From positions 24,325,587-24,389,586 of the forward strand of contig OX328107.1 of assembly GCA_946811185.2 (NCBI GenBank): a stretch of DNA of 64,000 nt, written 5' to 3'. Positions 21,586 through 33,349 of this stretch are shown here, piece after piece. Position numbers and translations under genes: made by a program. Position 1 is the stretch's first letter; the number at the start of each line of letters is the position of its first letter. Under the pieces are notes generated by a model that saw only the letters and a list, made by a program, of their open reading frames with translations, made no database searches and was not told the DNA's origin. Source of the stretch: Hippopus hippopus. Taxonomy: Eukaryota; Mollusca; Bivalvia; Cardiida; Cardiidae.

Positions 21586-21812
21586 TACTCTTTTCCAAAT
21601 GACAAAATTTTGGACTGGACCAATATCAAAGCATTTGCAGATGACAATTTAGATGTTGCTGAAATGATGATTTTTCTCTTTGATAGGGTAGAAAACTTTG
21701 TGGGAAAAGGAGAAAATGCTGGTTACCAGCATTTTCTCCTTTTCCCACAATGTTTTCAAAAGACTTCTTTCACAGGGTCGTTAAAAGTCAGGTTTGTGTG
21801 GTAAAGGGTCAA
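21586..21812 (+). repeat. Family A MITE, full forward copy
   Basis: Perfect hairpin. The frame starting at ATG 21610 stays open through it, as in several other copies. Confidence 0.9.
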
Positions 21813-21830
21813 TACATCATTTGGTAAGAG

Positions 21831-21978
21831 TTTAACCCTGTACCGAACTAAACAGGTTTTTACAACTCTGAAGATAAAAATTTTAGACAACATTGCGAGG
21901 AATGGAGGAAAACGTAAACTTCTTCCCTTTCAGAGACAAATCCAATCATTTGCTCAACATTTCAGTTTACAAAGTTAA
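21831..21978 (-). repeat. Family A MITE, internally deleted reverse copy
   Basis: Left end ttaaccctgtaccg. The hairpin is missing. It joins the next copy at TTAA 21975-21978. Confidence 0.72.
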
Positions 21979-22202
21979 ATCTTTACCACGACAAAATTTT
22001 AAACTTGTCCAAATTGAAAGCATTGGCAGATGGCAATTCAAATGTGGGTAAAATGATGGAATTTGTTTTTTGATGGGGTAGAAAACATTGTGGGAAAAGG
22101 AGAAAATGCTGATTACCACCATTTTCTCCATTTCCCACTATGTTTTCTAAAACCTACTTTGTTACGGTTGTTAAAACTTGGGATTTTGTGGTAAAGGGTT
22201 AA
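21975..22202 (+). repeat. Family A MITE, full forward copy
   Basis: TTAA at both ends, 228 bp. Hairpin slightly mismatched (gctgattaccacc). Confidence 0.9.
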
Positions 22203-22295
22203 CCTTACACCGTGGTAGAGAGGTTTCTACGACCATGAAGATAAAAAAATTTTTAGAAAACACCATGAGGAAAGGAGGAAAAAGTTGTAAACCAC
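22199..22295 (-). repeat. Family A left-half fragment
   Basis: Shares TTAA 22199-22202 with the previous copy and ends before the hairpin. Confidence 0.72.
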
Positions 22296-22324
22296 AATAG
22301 CATTGCATCAGTTGCTAATGCCAA

Positions 22325-22386
22325 CAATGTAAGTCAAGATCAGAATGCTCTGAATGTGCAGTCTGATCTTTGATCTACATTGTCTG
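22325..22386. repeat. Family D palindrome
   Basis: gtaagtcaagatcagaatg / cagtctgatctttgatctac. Confidence 0.8.
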
Positions 22387-22494
22387 ATATTTTGTTGGTA
22401 ACCTGACCCAAATTAGCATTAAATTGCCAGTTCTGGTTTTTCCGGATTGAATAATGAATTATGTCCTGTTTTGGGTTATATCATACAAACACAG

Positions 22495-23124
22495 ATGATC
22501 CTGATGCAAAAGGTTTTTTAAAACATTGTTGCAAAAGAAGAAAATGATACATTTTCTTCTTTTTTCCACAATGTTTACTACTCTTTCAAAGACAAATTCC
22601 ATTGTTTGAGTGACATTTTATCTATAATCTGAAGATTGCTTTCAACTTGGGACTTATCTAAATTTTAGTTGTCTGTTCACGCTTTACCAAACGACAAAAT
22701 TTTCAACTTGTCCAAATTGAAAGCATTTGTAGACGACATATTAATGATGGCTCAAATGATGAAAGAAGTCCTTAATATGGAAGAAAACATTGTGAGAAAA
22801 GGAGAAAATGCTAGTTACCAGCATTTTTTCCCTTTCCAACAATGTTTTGAAAAGCCTTCTTCCTCAGGGTCCTTAAAAGTCAAGGTTTTTTGGTAAAGTA
22901 TTAACTCTTGGCTAGTCAATCCTGTGTTTTAACAACCCTGAAGATGAAGGCTTTTGAAAACACTGTGGGAAAAGGAGAAAATGCTGGTGAAACAGCATTT
23001 TCTCCTTTTTCCAAATGTTTTCCATCCTTTAAAATTCAAAGACATTTCAGCCATACATGAATTGTCATTGGCAGATGCTTTCAGTTTTAGAAAGCCTGAA
23101 ATTTGTTGTTTGGGAAAGGGTTAA
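22495..23124. repeat. Chain of three family A MITEs
   Basis: Reverse and decayed (22495-22675), forward (22676-22904), then reverse (22901-23124) sharing TTAA 22901-22904. Confidence 0.86.
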
Positions 23125-23309
23125 GGAGTTAATTTTTAGATCCTAGAATCCACAGAATTTATACACATCATAACAAAAAAATTCTGCAATTTCAAAGTTG
23201 TTGTGGCCAGAATATGCTACAAAGTAATGGAAAGAGTAGCTCTAAGATAGGAATACAAGTTTGGTGCAGTGTGATCTTAACCTACACAGTCCACAAAGCA
23301 ACTAAAGTT

Positions 23310-24060
23310 GGGTTCTTGCAGTATTAGGGGTTAATCCTTGTTTAGTGCTTCCTTGGGCTAAGCCCTGATACTAAGCTGACATTATGTCAGCTAATACTAC
23401 TATAAAACATACATACCACTCAACTACTGTACAGCCTTACTAGAGTTTGTCTTCATTCAAAAGTGCAATAAATTTTATCCTTTCTACTTCACGATAAAAA
23501 TTCTATGACCGTTGACCGAGAAAACACCTGTGTCATATAACTGTCATTTACACGATAAAACTCCTACATATGGCAGTTTTCAAACCAGGAATGCAAGCTG
23601 CCACCTTGAAATATCACAACAGTTGTTGTCAAGTGAACACTTTACCTTTCACAATGAAACAATGGAGAAAATTAGCTAGCTTCACACATCAAAACTTAAA
23701 AGATGCTTGACTGGTCCAGTGAGACAGTTTTACACTACAGGTATATCAAGTAAATTCATTACATCCAGTCCACTTGTTTTGATACATACAATACAATGAC
23801 CCATTTTCTAAATACTGTGTGTAACATAGTAACTCTTCACATCAAAAGCCGCGGGTAAACAAAATAGAAGCAGTTCAAGTCAAAAAACTGCATTTTGTCT
23901 TACAATATCTTGTTAATACTTGTAACGAAGTTTCAATACAAAGATAGCAATTTGTGAAACAACAATACCCAGTAGGTTCATCTCAAAAGACAGAGAGATT
24001 GGACAGATAGACTGAGACACAAGACAGACTGGCTGATTCCAGTAGAGCCATCTGTTTTGG
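23310..24060. other. Non-repetitive intron sequence
   Basis: No match to the window's repeat families and no exon with both splice sites in an open frame. Largest unassigned block in the long intron. Confidence 0.5.
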
Positions 24061-24064
24061 AAAG

Positions 24065-24240
24065 GTGTGCATAACACAATCACTGATCATTGTTTTGACA
24101 ATGGTTGAGTGGGTAAGCAAACTGCGGCTTTGGAAGAATATTGTGCATACCACCGGTATACGTAACTCCAGGAAAGCATGGATAGGTACACTGGCCACCA
24201 CCATATAACTGAAGTAATGTTAGAAATCGCATTACAAAAA
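24065..24240 (+). repeat. S1 SINE body, headless
   Basis: cactgatcattgttttgac...gcatggataggtacactggccacc...ataactgaagtaatg. Forms an inverted pair with the next SINE, 90 bp away. Confidence 0.75.
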
Positions 24241-24329
24241 AAATATCACAATGACACATCACATTATAAATGAGTAGAATACATTTGCTTTTGTTTGTAT
24301 GTTTGGAGTTAATTGTCTTTGTATCATTA

Positions 24330-24630
24330 TTTTCAGTTATCTCTAGGTGGCTAGTGCACCTATCCTTGTCTTCCTGGAGTTTCCATTTAATACCAGTACT
24401 TTGCACGGCATTCAAACTGCTTTCCAAAAAAAACAATGTCGCAACTGATAAAGGAATGAGTCCTGTCAAAATGGTTATGACTATAATCAAAAGCCCTTAA
24501 ACAAATTTTACCAATCTGAGGTTTGAACCTGCAATGCCTGGATCACAAGCCTTGAACAAAAAAATCATTTTTTTTGCCGATTTTTTTTCCCCACAATGAA
24601 AAGGTCCATTTCACCAACTGAGCCCCTGTA
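24330..24630 (-). repeat. S1 SINE, minus copy
   Basis: cagttatctctaggtggctagtgcacctatcc through to a decayed tRNA-like head (ggtttgaacctgcaatgcc; aactgagcccct). A T-rich insert lies in the head. Confidence 0.72.
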
Positions 24631-24854
24631 ACTCTTTACCACCAGCCTGTAAAAACTATGGACATGTCCAAAAAGAAAGCATTAATTTACATTCAGCGAC
24701 AAACAAAATGTGATTTATATGAGAAAAGTTGTCTGAGAACAGGTAGAAAACGTGGGAAAAGGAGAAAATGCTGATTTTCTCCTTTTTCCATAGCATTTTC
24801 AAAAGCTCTCTTCCTACAGGTCATCAAAACCTGGGATTGTTTGGTAAAGGAGTT
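24629..24854 (+). repeat. Family A MITE, forward copy
   Basis: Both ends present. The central palindrome is shortened to ggagaaaatgctgattttctcc. Confidence 0.83.
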
Positions 24855-25059
24855 TAGTGTTAAAACCTAATCAACTGTACCATCTCTTACATATTTTTCA
24901 AGCCTGTAAAAAGATGATGTCAAAAAATGTTGAATACAAAGCCCTGGGCTACAAGAAATTTTTCATCCACACTATTCCCTTGAGGCTGAAACACTATCCT
25001 TTCTTTCTCCATTCTTTGGGAATAAAAATGTCCCTTTTGTTTATTCTCAGCAGCTATCA

Positions 25060-25395
25060 AAGATTTAAAGAAGCATCTATACTCCTTTTCTGCAAGTTTT
25101 CAGCCAGAGATTCACCCATTTCATCCTTATTTTATGAAACTATAAACATTCTTTGTATCTTCATGCCAAATGTTGCCCCTGATGGCTGGAAGGTAATGCA
25201 TAGATAACAACGGGTAGAAAATGCATTTCATGTTTTTGAGGCCTTCCAAGCAAAAGCTGTTGTTGTTTCTGGTTTTAAATGAGGACAAATCCCTCAACTT
25301 TTTCTATCCCTTACACCATAATATATATTGGCAATTTATATATGTTTACACAGCTAAGCAATTCTACACACTTTTAAGTTCAACAGCATTTGTTT
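25060..25395 (+). repeat. Repeat M, copy 1
   Basis: About 335 bp whose reverse complement matches 36350-36695, including cccatttcatccttattttatgaaactataa, tgccaaatgttgcccc-like and agaaaatgcatttc blocks. The family is unknown to me and no TIR was seen. Confidence 0.72.
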
Positions 25396-25435
25396 TCTCT
25401 ATAGTTATAAGGATGTATGTTTAGAATAAAACACA

Positions 25436-25867
25436 GGTACCTTATGCAAGTGCCAACACTCAACTGCAAGATGGCATGACAGAAATTGTACTTAACATTC
25501 CATTACTCATTGTGTGTAAAATATGCTCAAAATTTGTAACTGAAAGACAAACAAGTTTTTCCCTGGTGGCCCATTCTATATGAAAACTCAAAAGTAGTGA
25601 CCAAGTTTTAAGTTTACTCTTTAAAATATATGAAAATTTTGGACTTGACTAAATTGAAAGAATTTACAAACAATACATTAAATGTGGCTAAAAAAATTAA
25701 ATTTGTTTTTTGGAAGGTAGAAAACATTGAGGGAAAAGGAGAAAATGCTGGTAACCAGGTCACTGCTTGAGTTTTCTTGCAATTTCTGTTTTGCCGTCTT
25801 GCAGTCTTGGCACTTGCATAAGGTACTAAAGGTTATTAAAACTGTAGGTTGTGTGGTAATGGGTTGA
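25436..25867 (+). repeat. Family A copy with an inverted flank piece (element N)
   Basis: The A left half (25613-25758) stops at gctggtaaccag. A 47-base piece at 25780-25826, the reverse complement of flanking 25436-25488 (ggtaccttatgcaagtgcca), follows. Then the A right end resumes (gttattaaaactgtagg). Confidence 0.7.
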
Positions 25868-26102
25868 CTCTATCTTATCACTAAAGGATTATCACTTATC
25901 ATCCAAATCAAAAGGATTTGCATTGAGGTCAATTTAAATGTGGCTCAAATGACATAATCAGTCTTTGATATGGAGAAAAAAAATTGTGGGTATAGGAGAA
26001 ATGCCATTACCAGCATTTTCTCCTTTTCTCACAGTGTTTTCAAAAGTCTTCAGCCTCACTATCACAGTCTTCAAAACAAGGGAATTTTTGGCAAAGGGTT
26101 AG
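25868..26102 (+). repeat. Family A MITE, forward copy
   Basis: Diverged left end. Hairpin agaaatgccattaccagcattttct and right end ggcaaagggtta. Confidence 0.75.
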
Positions 26103-26234
26103 AACTAAAAGGACAATTTCTCACCTTCCACTTATGATAAATGATGTCAGAAAAAAAATGTTTTGCATAGCTGAATAAATAATAAGGCCCAAATATAGCT
26201 ATGGGTACACAATAAGCCTCTCACACCAACCTCC

Positions 26235-26690
26235 AAGGTTTTTTTATTGAAGTGTCTTTTACATCACTTTCAACACTATTTCAGTCATATCCCTGTAACA
26301 GCTTACTTATCCTGGGTCTCCGCAAGTTCTAGGCCAGGTCTCTGAAGTATTTTGCTCAAGGACACGCCCATAAAAAAAATCAGTGCTATTGGCTACTTCA
26401 TTTAATCTGATCCTGGCCTTTTATGAAGAATATAATTATAAGTAGCCATATAAATAGAACTCCAACTATTATTCAGGAAGTTATATATACACGGGAAGGT
26501 ATAGGTAAGCAATTTCATTCACGCATACCATATGAAATATTTCCTGTGACAATTCGGGATATATGCGGAAGGCAGCCCCATGCGATACCGAGGGTGAAAA
26601 TAGAATGTTGACCTGGGTCAGGTTAAATGAAGTAGGTAATACAAGTGAGGATTCAACCTGAGCATCCTTGCTGCAAATCCTACCCTTTCA
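26235..26690 (-). repeat. S2 SINE split by a palindromic insertion
   Basis: The S2 body (cactttcaacactatttcagtcatatccc, cctgggtctccgcaag, gctcaaggacacgccc) resumes at 26636 with aagtgaggattcaacctgagc. Confidence 0.62.
26393..26635. repeat. Palindrome-ended 243-bp insertion
   Basis: 24-base inverted ends ctacttcatttaatctgatc.. / ..ggttaaatgaagtag matching at 21 of 24 positions. The interior is not repeated in this window. Possible new MITE. Confidence 0.6.
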
Positions 26691-26764
26691 ATGAATGTGT
26701 CTTTAGCCTCAATAACTATGTATGGGATAGAAAACGAGTGCCGTGGTATATGGGAAATATACAC

Positions 26765-27545
26765 GAGCGTCAGGGGTCACAATTTCGAACATAGGAACAA
26801 AGAAGGAAAACTTTAAAATTCTTCTTCCCTAAAACTGGAAGGTGTGGAGCTTTGATATTTGGTATGTAGCAATTCCTAGTGGACCTCTACCAAGTTTGTT
26901 CAGTGATGCCGCTGGGGTCAAAACTGGCCCTGCCCCGGGGGTCACAAGTTCGAACAAAGGAACAAAGAAGGAAAACTTTAAAATTCTTCTTTTCTAAAAC
27001 TGGAAAGCATAGAGCTTTGTTATTTGGTATGTAGTGAACCTGTTCTAAGTTTGTTAGCCCACCTGAGCACAACCTGTTCAGTCAGTTCAAAATTGGGTCA
27101 CCTGGGGTCATAAACTAGGTCTCAAGGTTAAATTAAACTAATACTTTGTGGGCATTCTAGAGGCCATATTTTTTGCTCAATTGACTTGAAAATTGGTCAG
27201 AATGTTTGTCTTGATGAAATATTGGGTGAGTTTGGAATTGGGTCACCTGGGGTCATGAACTAGGTCACTTGGTCAAATTTAAGAAATACCTTGTGGGCAC
27301 TCTAGAGGCCACATTTATTGCTGAATTAACTTGAAAACTGTTCAGAATGTTTGTCTTGATAAATGTTTTGACGAGTTCTAAATTAGGTCACTAGGTCAAC
27401 TTCAGGAAATTCCTTGTGGATGCTCCAGAGGCCACATTTTAAGCTCAATTGACCAGACAATTGGTCAGAAATTGAATTATGCACGTGGAGTGAATTTCGC
27501 CTATTGACTCAGATGAGCGATCCAGGGCCATCATGGCCCTCCCAT
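26765..27545 (-). repeat. H-type element, reverse copy
   Basis: Two units with ggggtcacaatttcgaac, aaggaaaactttaaaattcttctt and agctttgatatttggtatgtag, then units with gggtcacctggggtcat and tctagaggccacattt. It ends gatccagggccatcatggccct, the reverse complement of the H left end. Confidence 0.72.
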
Positions 27546-27549
27546 TTTC

Positions 27550-28005
27550 AAATTATTAATTCTACACAGTGGCTTCCTTGACAAATGCCACATCAGTGTT
27601 CTCAACGCTTTGATTTGTAGAGCAATAGAGCTTGAACTTTAGGCTGCTAAGCGAGACTCAAGGACCTTTGCAGACAATGTAGATTCAGGTCAGTCTGCAC
27701 AGAACGTGCACAGTCTGATATTGAATATACACTTTCCGATAAGGCGATATTTTTTCCTAAAATATCTTTTAAATAGCAAAATTTGGGTTTTACTATTGGC
27801 TAAAAGGTTTCATTTCACTTATTTAGCAGGTTAAGGGTTAAACATTACTAAAAACAACCTATTCATGCGTAGGTGCACTGACCTTCATGATATGACCTTA
27901 GCTATTCAAATGGCGTTAAACGCCAATGAAAACTGAAGAGGCGCAGTCAAATTTGTTGTAATTTTTTAGCCAAAACAAGTGTTTAACCCTTCTCAGATTT
28001 AAGAG
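27550..28005. other. Intron with one D palindrome
   Basis: Contains family D at 27672-27737 (tgtagattcaggtcagtctg / cagtctgatattgaatatac). Otherwise unassigned. Confidence 0.6.
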
Positions 28006-28018
28006 AAAAATGGTTGTA

Positions 28019-28327
28019 TGGTATGGTACGGTATGGTGTTTAACGCCGTTTTCAACATTATTTCAGTTATATTGCGGCAGCCAGTGCACCTATCCATGCT
28101 TTCCTGGAGTTTCTGTTACCAGTACTCAGCACAATATTCTTTCCAAGCCACTGGCTGCTTTCCCACATAACCATCGTCGAAACAACGATCAGCGGTCAGA
28201 GAGGAATGAATCCTGTCGCAATGACTATCATCAATCCTCGAAAAGAAATTGGCCGAGCCGGGGATCGAACTTACGACCCCCTGTTCTCAAGTCCTGTACG
28301 CTACCGACTGAGCTACCGGGGCTCGGC
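28019..28327 (-). repeat. S1 SINE, full-length with target duplication
   Basis: 309 bp. On the minus strand the head has gtagctcagtcggtagcgta (A-box) and cgatccccgg near the B-box, then the S1 body, ending ggcgttaaacaccata. Flanked by the 13-bp duplication aaaaatggttgta at 28006-28018 and 28328-28340. Recent and well preserved. Confidence 0.92.
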
Positions 28328-28344
28328 AAAAATGGTTGTAAAGG

Positions 28345-29220
28345 CAATGGCATGTTTTGAAAAGCCAAAATGTGAACATTACGTGTTTTTTTTCCCAAAC
28401 TGGAGCCTTATTTTTCTACTGCCAAAACACACTCCACTCAAGAGGTTGCTGCAGTTAATCGATAGTTGATGGCAAAACTATTTTAAGTGCCAGTACATTG
28501 TATAGTCACTTTGAGTAGTTTTGCACTCACACATCAAAATGCTGTATCCAATTCAAATCATATTTCAAAATTGTTTTACCGTGACGGGTACATTTTGCCT
28601 TGACTCGATATTGCAAACAAAAACTGTCGGAATTCACGTGCGGGATATACTAGCATAGTATATCTAGATATACAACTGCGGGAGTTGTATCTTCGATATA
28701 TACTTTTGAAATACTGAATGCTGATTGGTCAAGTCGCTACAAACATGGTCTAATATATAGTAGATTGGACAGACTTTGGCCAGCACATGTCAAATAGTAA
28801 AATCATGTTACACCTTGTAGGTGCTGAGAATCAAGCTATACCTTTGATACTTCTTGTGCTTAACCTTGACCTAATGCGTTTTAAGTTTTGAGGCATTGCA
28901 GACTAACTCTTACTCTAAAATAACATCAGTGACAACATCGGAAATTGAAAATGGTATAGACCATACCTGATTACATGTGCTTTTACAACGTACTGATAAC
29001 CATCATGGTGCTGACTGTATTCCACATGCATTGTTCATACAATGTTTCAACAACTCAACAAACAATACTCTCCATAGAATTTAGGTACTGTTTACCTTCA
29101 CGTATTCCTGTCACAAACTGGATAAAAACATCTGTTACTATGAGAACTTTTTCCAACTATTTTCTATGAATACTACACAGTTTTGACCATAAGTTTAAAA
29201 ACCTTTTACAGGAAAAATTA
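28345..29220. other. Non-repetitive intron sequence
   Basis: Mostly unique in this window. No exon accepted. An ATG-led frame at 28975-29169 (+) has no family resemblance. Confidence 0.5.
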
Positions 29221-29224
29221 AATC

Positions 29225-29288
29225 AGACAATGTAGATCAAGGTCAGACCACAATGTTCTGTAGGGTCTGCTCTTGATCTACACTGTCC
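29225..29288. repeat. Family D palindrome
   Basis: acaatgtagatcaaggtcag / ctgctcttgatctacactgt. A weaker copy lies at 29521-29584. Confidence 0.8.
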
Positions 29289-29589
29289 ATAGATCAAAAT
29301 CATCATGAGCCACACACAGCATCTTAAAAATGGCAAAAAACTAGACACTGATTCTAAAATTTATACTATAGGTCAGTCACACCGTCTTGGGAAAAAAATT
29401 AATAGATACTACTAATTTACACAATTTATAGTCCAAAAACTGGGTAACAATCTACAAAAATCTCTAATCTTCTTCAAAGAGATAACCCATAGAGGGCTAT
29501 CAACACTGTAAGTGCTCTTGTAGCCAATGTTGATCAAGATCAGACTGGACATACAGACAACTTAATGTTGCATCCACACTGTTTGTTAT

Positions 29590-29990
29590 TTTGTAATTAA
29601 TTCTGACCAGAGCTGCAACAGTTGGATCTATCCTTCACTGACTGAAAATAATCATGTCTTATGTTTGGCAATCTAAACATGGTTCATTGCTCCCAGTTTG
29701 AGATAGATCTAGTATCTTTTTACCACTGTTACAAAAAAAAAAGATGTATTTAAAGTCAAAACAAAAAAATCCAAGCAAAAATAGACACAATTATGAAATT
29801 ATTAAAAACCATCACCACATAAGAGTTCATCCATAGAATATACTTAATGCTTCGTTCTCACCCTCATTAATATGTCACCTAAAGGCAAACTATTTCCCAT
29901 TGAATAACACAAGATCCTAATGCAAATGAGAAACTTAGTCTCCCCCTCAACCTTTCACATATATTATTGGCTGTATCCACCAAGCATCCT
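29590..29990. other. Unassigned intron sequence
   Basis: AT-rich. No repeat family or exon recognised. Confidence 0.5.
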
Positions 29991-29997
29991 GAACTCT

Positions 29998-30226
29998 TTC
30001 ACCTTTTACCACACAATGACGCCTTTTAACGCCCCTGAAGAAGAGGCCTTTTGAAAACATTGTGGGAAAAGGAGAAAATGCTGGTAACCAGCATTTTCTC
30101 CTTTTCCCACAAAGTTTTCTACCCAATCAAAGAAAAGTTGCGTCATTTGAGCCACTATGAAATTGTCTTCTGCAAATGCTTTCAATTTGGATAGGTCTTA
30201 AATTTTGCCGTGTGGTAAAGGGTTAA
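29998..30226 (-). repeat. Family A MITE, full reverse copy
   Basis: Perfect hairpin. Right-end TTAA (30223-30226) shared with the next copy. Confidence 0.9.
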
Positions 30227-30417
30227 CCCTATCCCAAATGACAAATTTTTGGACTCTTTCATATTCAAAAAATCTGCAGACGATAAATTCAAAGTTGTTA
30301 CAAATGAGCTTAAGCTCTCTGATAGGGTAGAAAACATTGTGGGAAAAGGAAAAAATGCTAGTTTTCAGAAAATGTTTTCCAAGGGTTGTGAAAACCCAGG
30401 ATTGTTTGGTAAAGGTT
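30223..30417 (+). repeat. Family A MITE, forward, right hairpin arm deleted
   Basis: aaaatgctagttttcagaaaatgttttcc replaces the palindrome. Ends otherwise intact. Confidence 0.82.
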
Positions 30418-30428
30418 AGTATAAAACT

Positions 30429-30738
30429 TTTAGTTTGATTGATTGGCGTTAACACCATATTCAAAATTACTTCACTTCTGTAACAGTTTCCTATCAGGCG
30501 CCTATTCACACTTCCCTTGAGTTTCTTTTACCAAAGTTTCACAGTTTCTTTCCTAGAAACTAACTGCTTTCAAACATAAACTTTTTTAAAACATTAGACC
30601 AGTTGTAAGCGAGGAGAGACTATGTCCCAATGACTATAATCAATCCAAGGAAAGAATTAAGCCAAGCTTGGGTATCAAACCAGCTATCCCAGGTTTCAAA
30701 CACTGTATGTTTCCAACTGAGCTACCTGGTTCTGCAAA
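30429..30738 (-). repeat. S1 SINE, old full-length copy
   Basis: gattgattggcgttaacacc at one end and tttccaactgagctacctgg (A-box complement) at the other. Many substitutions. Confidence 0.75.
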
Positions 30739-31070
30739 AATGATGGAAACTCTTGCTCAAATGCTAGAGAACTGTTTTTGAAAACTCACAAATTATTTTG
30801 ATATCAGTTGATAAAACTCAGAATTTTGTGGTTATGAGTTAACCCCTAACCATACAGGCTGTATTTAGACATACCAGAAAGTGGCACAAGTAACACAAAG
30901 TAGGAACAGTTCATGGAAAGGAAAATAATTATAACTTTTTTGATTGATATGGACACCATGGTGGGTGTTAGATCAATGGCTTGTTACACGCTTCCGTTTT
31001 CTCCATAATGATATCAAAAGCTTCAACATTAAAACCATTTCTTTGTATGATAATCCATTCAATCAGTATT

Positions 31071-31280
31071 TTCAACCCTTTAGTTAACCATCCTGTTTCT
31101 ATGACCCTGCCGAAGAAGGCTTATGAAAGTATCATGGTAGGAAAAGGACCAACAATAATTTTTCCCTTTTTCTCACAATGTCTTCAATCTTACCACAAAC
31201 ATCCACCACCATTGGAGCCAAATTTGATCTGTTGTCTTCAAATTCTTTCTACTAAGACACAAGCCTGAAATTTTTAGGTT
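31071..31280 (-). repeat. Family A MITE, degenerate reverse copy
   Basis: caaccctttagttaaccatcctg start, gaccctgccgaagaaggct, then cacaatgtcttcaatctt. Hairpin lost. Confidence 0.7.
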
Positions 31281-31284
31281 GGTT

Positions 31285-32095
31285 CAAGTGAAAACTCATT
31301 TTCTATCTTCCAGTAGACAACCAATACCAACATTGATGTAAAATAGGGAATATTAACATGAAGTAAAAAGGTTTAATACATGAATAACAGTTAAAATATT
31401 ATGGAGTAAAGGGAGTACTTGCCTGTCACAGGCAATTTCTTTTTTTGCCATGATGTTTACTTTATTGGACTAATTTAAGACAAGGTTACATGAAGTAAAG
31501 AACTACTCATAAAACTGCAGACAGGGTGATGAAACGACACTAAAATGTTTTTTTCTGTTTGATACTGCCATTGATAAATAAGCCAAGCGAGAAATTGACA
31601 GGGAAATGTGTCGGCATCTGACTGTAACAGGTTTCAATAGATTAGCAGATCATAGAGTGTAAGTATATACTGTTTCTTTTTCTAAAAATCCTTGTACTGA
31701 GAGTGCAATGAAGGCCCTATATGGCTCACCTGGCAACTACAGCTAGACTCAGTAGACTGCACCATGGACTGACACTTAAACCTCCTAGCATAGAACCCAG
31801 ATTTAATTGCTTATGCGGAGTAGATCAGTGTAGATCAAGTAACATGGTTTTAGTAATTACTAATTAGAGTGCCATGAAAGGCCTAAATTGTATTGCTCCT
31901 CTGACAACTACTGCGTAACTGCACTTTTACCTGAGACTTAACCCTTGTAGAGCAACTTGCTCATGTGGACAGTGTAGAATAAGATCAGGCTGCAAGATCT
32001 CAACTGTCTGCTCCTTTGCCAAAATATTCTGACCAAAACAGCTTTGGAAAAGTAATTTCTGCAACTTGAGTTCTGCTGAACAAGATTATCCATTT
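31285..32095. other. Intron with fragments
   Basis: Two H-left-end-like fragments (31701 gagtgcaatgaaggccctat; 31866 gagtgccatgaaaggcct) and D remnants near 31825 and 31962-32012. Rest unassigned. Confidence 0.5.
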
Positions 32096-32101
32096 TAACT
32101 A

Positions 32102-32750
32102 CAGTGGAGCCTCATTTATCCAGACACTTTTGTTTCCTATGAATGTTTCCGGATAAGCTGTATTTCTGGACCAACGAATTGGGATAGCCACAACTTCCAT
32201 GTTCATAAGGAATACCGTGTATCATAAGAATTAAAATAGCATATGATTTACACAAGTACTTGTCTGCATTGTTCCTGCAATTGTTCAGATATATAATGGA
32301 ATAAATTGTCATCAATTTGCATTTTGCCTTTTTTTTATTCATGTGTTTTTGTACATGATTTATTCCCTTGTACCTTATTACTTGCACAATGTATACCTTT
32401 TGTACAAACTGGTGGGCTTGTAAAGCTCAGCACATTATGACTTTTGAAAACACCATGGGGGGGGAAGAGAGAATGACAAGAATAGTATTCGATATTTATG
32501 AAACCAGTCTACAATTATAGTACCGGAAAATAACAAGTCTAAACTGTGTGAAACACAATCAGGCCACATCTGGTTTATCTAATAAGGTTTGTACTGTTTT
32601 TTAATCCTTTTTTCCAAATTTTTTCATTTCCATTCTGGAACATGGATTTCCAGAATAAAAAGTAAAATTTGTACAGAAAATATTCATTCCCTGATGTTTT
32701 TTTCGTGAGATTTCCAGAAAAATGGAGCCCAGAGAAATGCGGCTTGACTG
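32102..32750. mobile_element. Tigger/pogo-like non-autonomous element 1
   Basis: Inverted ends CAGTGGAGCCTCATTTATCC and, at the right on the other strand, CAGTCAAGCCGCATTTCTC. These resemble the CAGT..AACCTC ends of pogo/Tigger elements. TA precedes the left end; TT follows the right (decayed). No transposase frame seen. Family by end similarity only. Confidence 0.6.
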
Positions 32751-32965
32751 TTACAAATATAGCACTTTAAGGGCTAACTGGAAATTGTAAATTTTATGCA
32801 TTGTCTCAACACTCAAAAGGCTAAAATCAGTCAAAATGTATACAACTATGCTGCAAATCATCATTAAAGCTTTGGGTGCTTAACAGTTTCATTCTGTTGA
32901 TATCAACAAATGATATGCGATTTAGCCTGAATGTCTAACAAATTTCGAATTTTTTTTTTGAAAGC

Positions 32966-33062
32966 ATTAAATTTTATAACATCCAATCAGCAAGTCTAGA
33001 ATAATGGGATTTGTCTTTAAATGGAGAAAAAACATTTTGGGACTGGAAGAAAATGCTGGTTG
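32966..33062 (+). repeat. Family A left half
   Basis: aaagcattaaattttataac...gaagaaaatgctggttg, cut at the hairpin centre by element K. Confidence 0.7.
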
Positions 33063-33250
33063 GGCCTAAAAAAAATACCTGTGTTTAGGGTTTCCCTACC
33101 CTACCTAGAAAATGCTGCCGACCCTAAACTTTGTCGGATGTGATTTCTGTACATGGGCCCTGTAAAAAGTTTCTGGGAAAAAAAAAAATCCCTACCTACC
33201 CTACCAACAGCATCTCCGAAACCCTAAACAGAGATATTTTTTGGTTATGC
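33063..33250 (+). repeat. Element K, copy 2
   Basis: ggcctaaaaaaaatacctgtgtttagggtttc to ccgaaaccctaaacagagata. Orientation opposite to the 21107 copy. Confidence 0.8.
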
Positions 33251-33349
33251 TTTACCTGCATTGTGTATAGATGATACCAGGGTTGTTCGATATGTAATGT
33301 GTATTGTACGATATGTCAAAAGCATTCGACTCAAATAGTGAAATGAAAA

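Noticed and set aside
24857..25207. 116-codon plus-strand frame
   Set aside because: Overlaps repeat M, no family motif, and copy 2 of M does not keep the frame.
29086..29107. 22-bp candidate exon on the minus strand
   Set aside because: The required phase produces TTG TGA, a stop.
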